From: Candidatus Bathyarchaeia archaeon
GTDB lineage: Archaea > Thermoproteota > Bathyarchaeia > Bathyarchaeales > Bathyarchaeaceae
Direction: 5' to 3'
Length of the DNA: 64,000 nt
NCBI GenBank assembly: GCA_035283685.1
Contig: DATETJ010000002.1
Coordinates: 1-64,000 of the forward strand
In this document: piece after piece, positions 60,564-64,000 of the stretch
How the letters are laid out: each line of letters opens with the position of its first letter
Position numbering within the stretch: the stretch's first letter is position 1
Program-made: the position numbers and the translations under genes
The notes under the pieces: model-generated
The model's database searches: none
The model's input: only the letters and a program-made list of their open reading frames with translations
Told to the model about the DNA's origin: nothing

Positions 60564-61255
60564 AAGCAATCGTACTTGCAGCTGGACTGGGAAAGAGACT
60601 AGCGACAATCACAGCTGACAAACCAAAAGTCCTAGTCAAAATCGGAGACAAAACCCTCATCGAACACAACCTAGCCAAACTGCGAAGCCTAGGCATAAAA
60701 CAAATCGCTGTAGTCATCGGCTACAAAGGCGAAATGGTCAAAGAGATCATCGGCGACACCGTGGACTACTACGAGCAGGAAGAACGACTGGGAACAGCAC
60801 ACGCATTCTATCAGGCTAAAAACTTCGTCGACGAACCCTTCTTCCTAGGCATAAACGGCGACATGTTCTTCACAGACCCACTCACCAAATTCATCAAACT
60901 CAAACCACCCGGCATAGCCGTCTACCGAGTCCAAGACTCAAGCAGATACGGCAAATTCGAAATCAAAAACGGCAAAGTCGTCTCAATCAGAGAAAAAGCA
61001 GCAGAGACAAAACCAGGATTCATCAACGCTGGCGTCTACCTATTCCCAAAAGAACTCTTCACCTACACCGAAAAAACACCACTCAGCCCAAGAAAAGAAT
61101 ACGAAGTAACCGACACCATCCAAACCATGATCAACGAAAACTGGAACTTCCAAGCCTACGAACTAAAAGGTTTCTGGAAAGACATAGCCTACACCACAGA
61201 CATAGAAGAGGCGCAGAAAGCCCTAAGTCAGACAGGAATCAGGCAAAAAGACTAA
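60560..61255 (+). CDS. Sugar-1-phosphate nucleotidyltransferase
   Basis: This 231-residue protein forms NDP-sugars from sugar 1-phosphates. The signature KAIVLAAGLGKRLATITADKPKVLVKI is at the start. LGTAHAFYQA and FLGINGDMFF (substrate and metal Asp) follow, then FINAGVYLFP and FWKDIAYTTD at the end. Its ATG overlaps the stop of the hexomutase in an ATGA arrangement, so the two act in one pathway. The sugar and base are undetermined; glucose-1-phosphate thymidylyl- or mannose-1-phosphate guanylyltransferase are the obvious candidates. Confidence 0.9.
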   Translation: MKAIVLAAGLGKRLATITADKPKVLVKIGDKTLIEHNLAKLRSLGIKQIAVVIGYKGEMVKEIIGDTVDYYEQEERLGTAHAFYQAKNFVDEPFFLGINGDMFFTDPLTKFIKLKPPGIAVYRVQDSSRYGKFEIKNGKVVSIREKAAETKPGFINAGVYLFPKELFTYTEKTPLSPRKEYEVTDTIQTMINENWNFQAYELKGFWKDIAYTTDIEEAQKALSQTGIRQKD

Positions 61256-61263
61256 CACAAGAC

Positions 61264-61788
61264 TCATTTTAATGGAACTAGTCTTGCCTTCATAGTCTTA
61301 GTGTCCAGAACAGCAACTGACGATTCGCCAGTTAGGTAACCACACACTTCACCAGGATTTACTATCAAAGTATTGCCTTTCTTGTACGCCTTAGCCTCAT
61401 GAACATGCCCATGAACAATCACATCATAGCACTTGGTCGAAAGCAAAGAACGCAGAAGTTCAGACGGCCCCGGAGCGCCTCCAGGCTCACCTCCATGCAG
61501 CAAAACAACACGCAGACCGCCCACGTTGACTTCAGCAAATATGCCTCTGATTTCTAAGCCGAACTCTGCAAAGCGCCTCTTCAAAAACTCGTGGTCGCCG
61601 TCGTTATTGCCGAATACCCCGATGAACTTCCCTCTGAAAGGCTTGAAGTGGGGTATAACGAAAGGCGACACATAATCGCCAGCATGCAGAACAAGCTCAA
61701 CTTTCTCGTCAAGCAGCTTCCTTACAGCCTTGTCAACCATGAGCAGATTGTCATGCGTATCCGACATTATCCCCACTAGCACTTCCAA
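61264..61788 (-). CDS. YfcE/MJ0936-type metallophosphoesterase
   Basis: This 174-residue protein is a calcineurin-like phosphodiesterase. It has MSDTHDN (D-x-H), HAGDYVSP (GD), FGNNDGDHE (GNND/H), LLHGGEPG and VHGHVHEAKAY (GH-x-H), all the metal ligands. MJ0936 and YfcE hydrolyse model phosphodiesters and cyclic nucleotides. The TTG at 61788 has GAGGT five bases upstream; an ATG at 61767 is also possible. It is convergent with the nucleotidyltransferase gene. Confidence 0.92.
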   Translation of the reverse strand: MEVLVGIMSDTHDNLLMVDKAVRKLLDEKVELVLHAGDYVSPFVIPHFKPFRGKFIGVFGNNDGDHEFLKRRFAEFGLEIRGIFAEVNVGGLRVVLLHGGEPGGAPGPSELLRSLLSTKCYDVIVHGHVHEAKAYKKGNTLIVNPGEVCGYLTGESSVAVLDTKTMKARLVPLK

Positions 61789-61826
61789 CTCGACCTCGCT
61801 TATTCAATTTCCCGAGAAATCTAGTC

Positions 61827-62378
61827 TTAGTTCGTTCCTTCCAAAAGCTTTTTGCCGTACTCGAAGCCTTTCTCAAACGCTGCCAAATTGAGCTTCTCAG
61901 TGCCCTTCGGAATATTGCTCAGAAGCGCATTTTTGAAGGCTTCGGAAGTCGTAATTTGTGAAACAGCAATCAAAGCGCCCAACATGACCACATTAGCCAC
62001 TATAGTCTTGCCCAACTCTTCAGCCATCTTCGTTGATGGAACCTTGAAAACTCGCGCGCCGTCTTTGAACTCATGTCGAGGCACCATATCAGGATCTAAA
62101 AGAAGCGTGCCCCCAGCCTTCAGCGTTTTAGCATAAGTTGTGAACGCTTCCTGCGACATAACCACGAGAACATCAGGCTCGACCACGCGGGGATAATCCA
62201 CCTCCTCATCAGAAATGACTACCTCAGACTTACACGAGCCACCCCGAGACTCAGGACCATAAGACTGGGTCTGCACCGCATTCTTATTATCGTGAATACA
62301 CGCCGCCATGGCTAGCATTAACCCAGCTCTGATTATGCCTTGTCCACCGAAGCCTGCCAATCTCACTTCAATTCGCAC
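61827..62378 (-). CDS. korC: 2-oxoacid:ferredoxin oxidoreductase gamma subunit
   Basis: This 183-residue gamma subunit has the hallmark RLAGFGGQGIIRAGLMLA at the N-terminus, the AVQTQSYGPESRGGSCKSEVVIS segment, and DPDMVP. It partners KorA and KorB to oxidise a 2-oxoacid (2-oxoglutarate is likely) to acyl-CoA, passing electrons to ferredoxin. The start is GTG at 62378, one base after the korB stop, and it closes the korA-korB-korC order on the minus strand. The GFGGQG motif is the part that binds the partner subunits. Confidence 0.9.
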   Translation of the reverse strand: MRIEVRLAGFGGQGIIRAGLMLAMAACIHDNKNAVQTQSYGPESRGGSCKSEVVISDEEVDYPRVVEPDVLVVMSQEAFTTYAKTLKAGGTLLLDPDMVPRHEFKDGARVFKVPSTKMAEELGKTIVANVVMLGALIAVSQITTSEAFKNALLSNIPKGTEKLNLAAFEKGFEYGKKLLEGTN

Positions 62379-63227
62379 TTAGGTCCCTCCGCCCGCCTTT
62401 CTCGAGGCTGCCTTCGTTTTCATGCCTTTCAGCAGTTGACCATAGCTCGGTTTTTCAATGTCCACGAATTCACCGACGACTATGCGATTAGGCGTGACCT
62501 CAGCCTTAGCTGGGTCAGTGAAATGCTGAACCACGGATGCTTCTCTGAACCACTTCATCATTTTAAGCGCTGTTTCCATTTTGTTGTATCTACCGAAGAT
62601 CTCGGGGCATTCAGAAATGACCTCTAAGAACGAGAAACCTTCCTTCTGCAACGCCTTCTTGATGGACTCTGTCAACCACCGCGTCTGAAGAGTTGTCCAA
62701 CGAGCAACATAAACTGCACCACAAGCTGCAGCCAAATGCACCAGATTGAAAGCTTGCTCGATGTTCCCATAAGGCGTGGTAGTAGTCCACGTTTCCAGCG
62801 GCGTAGTCGGTCCACCCTGCCCGCCAGTCATGCCATAAATGAAGTTATTGGCGCAAATGACCTTAATGTCCAAGTTCCTCCGGGCGGCATGAATGAAATG
62901 GTTGCCACCTATCGCAAAGAGGTCGCCATCGCCGCTGATGACAGCGACTGTCAGATCTGGGTTGGCAAGTTTGACGCCTGTTGCGAAGGCTATGGGTCTG
63001 CCATGGGTAGTGTGAAACGAGTCAGTGTTTGTGTAACCCGAAATCCGACCTATACAGCCTATTCCTGAGACCACAGCTACTTTGTCCAAATCCATGTTTA
63101 ACTCGTCGAGCGCGCGGGCAAAGCAGTTCAGGATAATGCCGTTGCCGCAGCCTTCACACCAGATATGCGGTATGCGGTCTCTGCGCAGAAACTTCTCGTA
63201 GGGGTGCCTCAATTCCTCTTCGATCAT
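62379..63227 (-). CDS. korB: 2-oxoacid:ferredoxin oxidoreductase beta subunit (thiamine diphosphate domain)
   Basis: This 282-residue beta subunit binds thiamine diphosphate through SGDGDLFAIGGNHFIHAARRN, with the GDGD and N residues for Mg. The N-terminus has WCEGCGNG, where C-x-x-C is near the cluster or substrate site, and NFIYGMTGGQGGPTT is the substrate loop typical of 2-oxoglutarate/2-ketoacid types. It overlaps korA by four bases. The exact 2-oxoacid is not settled by sequence. Confidence 0.92.
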   Translation of the reverse strand: MIEEELRHPYEKFLRRDRIPHIWCEGCGNGIILNCFARALDELNMDLDKVAVVSGIGCIGRISGYTNTDSFHTTHGRPIAFATGVKLANPDLTVAVISGDGDLFAIGGNHFIHAARRNLDIKVICANNFIYGMTGGQGGPTTPLETWTTTTPYGNIEQAFNLVHLAAACGAVYVARWTTLQTRWLTESIKKALQKEGFSFLEVISECPEIFGRYNKMETALKMMKWFREASVVQHFTDPAKAEVTPNRIVVGEFVDIEKPSYGQLLKGMKTKAASRKAGGGT

Positions 63228-64000
63228 TTCAACGCCTCTTTCATAGCCTCTAGGATTTCTCCGGGCTTGTGTGGCTCCTCGCCCAACTTCGATAAGAAGA
63301 CCACAGGCGTTTCTTTAGCCGCCCGCTCGACTTCACGCACGATTTGGCCGCAGTTCATCTCTGGAACCACAATTGCCTTCACTGTCTTGGCAACTCGACC
63401 AACTTGTTCATCTGGAAAAGGCCATAAGGTTAGGGGACGCAGCAGCCCAGCTTTGATGCCCGCCGTTCTGGCTTTTCGAACGGCACTCAACGCAGCTCGT
63501 GCCGCAATTCCATATGCGACAACAGCTACTTCGGCGTCTTCGATCATGTCTTGCTGAACTCGAATAATTTTTTCCTTGTTTTTGCGAATCTTGTTACAGA
63601 GACGCTGCACAAGCTTTGTTTGAGCCTCAACGCTCTCAGTTCTTGGATAACCGCGTTCATCATGAGTTAATCCTGTGGCGTGAAAATGATAGCCTTGCCC
63701 AAAGATAGCCATGGGCGGAACCAGATCAGCGTCAGGCTTAAACGGAGCAAAATTCGAAGATGGCGGGTCTCTTGGCTTCTTGCGGTTGACGATTTTTATG
63801 GTCTCCTCATACGGGATGTTCACACGTTCCCACATGTGCCCCACAATTTCGTCGGCAAGCACAAAAGTTGGCACGCGATAAGTCTCAGCCAGATTAAAGG
63901 CTTCAACGGTTAAATCGAACATTTCCTGAACTGAAGAGGGCGCCAAGGCAATGATTTCGTAGTCTCCATGCGAACCCCAACGCGCTTGCATCACATCCTG
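63224..64000 (-). CDS. korA: 2-oxoacid:ferredoxin oxidoreductase alpha subunit (N-terminus beyond the window)
   Basis: The frame is open through the right edge. The residues visible (about 259) begin QDVMQARWGSHGDYEIIALAPSSVQEMFDLTVEAFNLAETYRVPTFVLADEIVGHMWE, the middle of the pyrimidine-binding domain. The C-terminal transketolase-like domain follows, with LRPLTLWPFPDEQVGR and VPEMNCGQIVREVERAA. About 120 N-terminal residues are missing from view. It is the first visible gene of korA-korB-korC. A ferredoxin subunit korD, if present, would lie beyond 64000. Confidence 0.92.
   Translation of the reverse strand, partial: QDVMQARWGSHGDYEIIALAPSSVQEMFDLTVEAFNLAETYRVPTFVLADEIVGHMWERVNIPYEETIKIVNRKKPRDPPSSNFAPFKPDADLVPPMAIFGQGYHFHATGLTHDERGYPRTESVEAQTKLVQRLCNKIRKNKEKIIRVQQDMIEDAEVAVVAYGIAARAALSAVRKARTAGIKAGLLRPLTLWPFPDEQVGRVAKTVKAIVVPEMNCGQIVREVERAAKETPVVFLSKLGEEPHKPGEILEAMKEALK

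Noticed and set aside
1-64000. tRNA, rRNA, transposase, integrase, prophage or restriction/defence genes
   Set aside because: I looked for TPsiC-arm-like sequence, inverted-repeat ends and nuclease/helicase clusters and saw none that I could support. The XPD and nucleotidyltransferase genes have ordinary chromosomal contexts.

Overview
The window is a gene-dense piece of an archaeal chromosome. It carries archaeal or archaeal/eukaryotic-type information genes (ribosomal proteins L7Ae, S28e and L24e, aIF5B, TFE, XPD helicase, tRNA-splicing endonuclease, Dpo4-type polymerase, UPF0147 and p27 proteins) and archaeal lipid genes (inositol-phosphate synthase, aconitase-X and UbiD proteins of the modified mevalonate route). 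BRE/TATA-like promoters precede several genes and many starts are GTG or TTG. The mixture, including a ferredoxin-dependent 2-oxoacid oxidoreductase and a succinate dehydrogenase with an HdrB-like third subunit, fits a TACK-group anaerobe. A Bathyarchaeia-like organism is my best guess, made from gene content only. I saw no rRNA, tRNA, CRISPR array, transposase or prophage.

Layout. 0-7 kb: Sua5 (cut by the left edge), AsnRS, a CDF metal transporter with three C-terminal domains, and an sdhA-sdhB-sdhE operon. 7-20 kb: TrmO, a DsrE/F/H sulfur-relay operon divergent from a radical SAM gene, ferritin-like protein, SDR, a divergent CysRS, DNA polymerase IV, MFS carrier, EndA, DUF47, HAD, GlyRS, DUF362. 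20-31 kb: DUF917, inositol-phosphate synthase, SPOUT methyltransferase, membrane proteins, then the L7Ae-S28e-L24e-Adk-aIF5B translation cluster, an MFS carrier and a ferredoxin-like regulator. 31-38 kb: a glycosyltransferase/HAD pair, a decayed DUF429 gene, a pilin-like protein, HAD, SRPBCC, and two small conserved archaeal proteins. 38-46 kb: thymidylate kinase, HD phosphohydrolase, both subunits of phosphomevalonate dehydratase (AcnX), a UbiD decarboxylase overlapping a possible PAC3-like chaperone gene, endonuclease III and XPD. 46-57 kb: a surface beta-propeller, cytochrome b5-like protein, ZIP transporter, thioferritin-like protein, a TrmB regulator divergent from a CxxC AhpD-like gene with a perfect palindrome between them, CorA-like channel, urocanase, small membrane proteins, an apparently truncated L35Ae and TFE. 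57-64 kb: a TMEM175-like protein, a 600-base repeat-bearing non-coding stretch, a methyltransferase, a phosphohexomutase/nucleotidyltransferase pair, a phosphodiesterase, and korC-korB-korA running off the right edge.

Working together. SdhABE and KorABC belong to central carbon and electron flow. AcnX plus UbiD would convert phosphomevalonate to isopentenyl phosphate for archaeal lipids, and inositol-phosphate synthase supplies lipid head groups. The phosphohexomutase and nucleotidyltransferase make activated sugars, which a glycosyltransferase such as the one at 31.8 kb could use. Ferritin-like, thioferritin-like and AhpD-like proteins suggest oxidative-stress handling in an anaerobe.

I found no convincing wholly new multi-gene system. 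The most interesting points are a CysRS-like protein lacking zinc ligands, an adenylate kinase gene without a normal start codon in the place often held by ndk, a PAC3-like gene overlapping ubiD, a stem-loop element present at two distant loci, a palindromic operator candidate at the TrmB/AhpD junction, and a decayed or truncated L35Ae.
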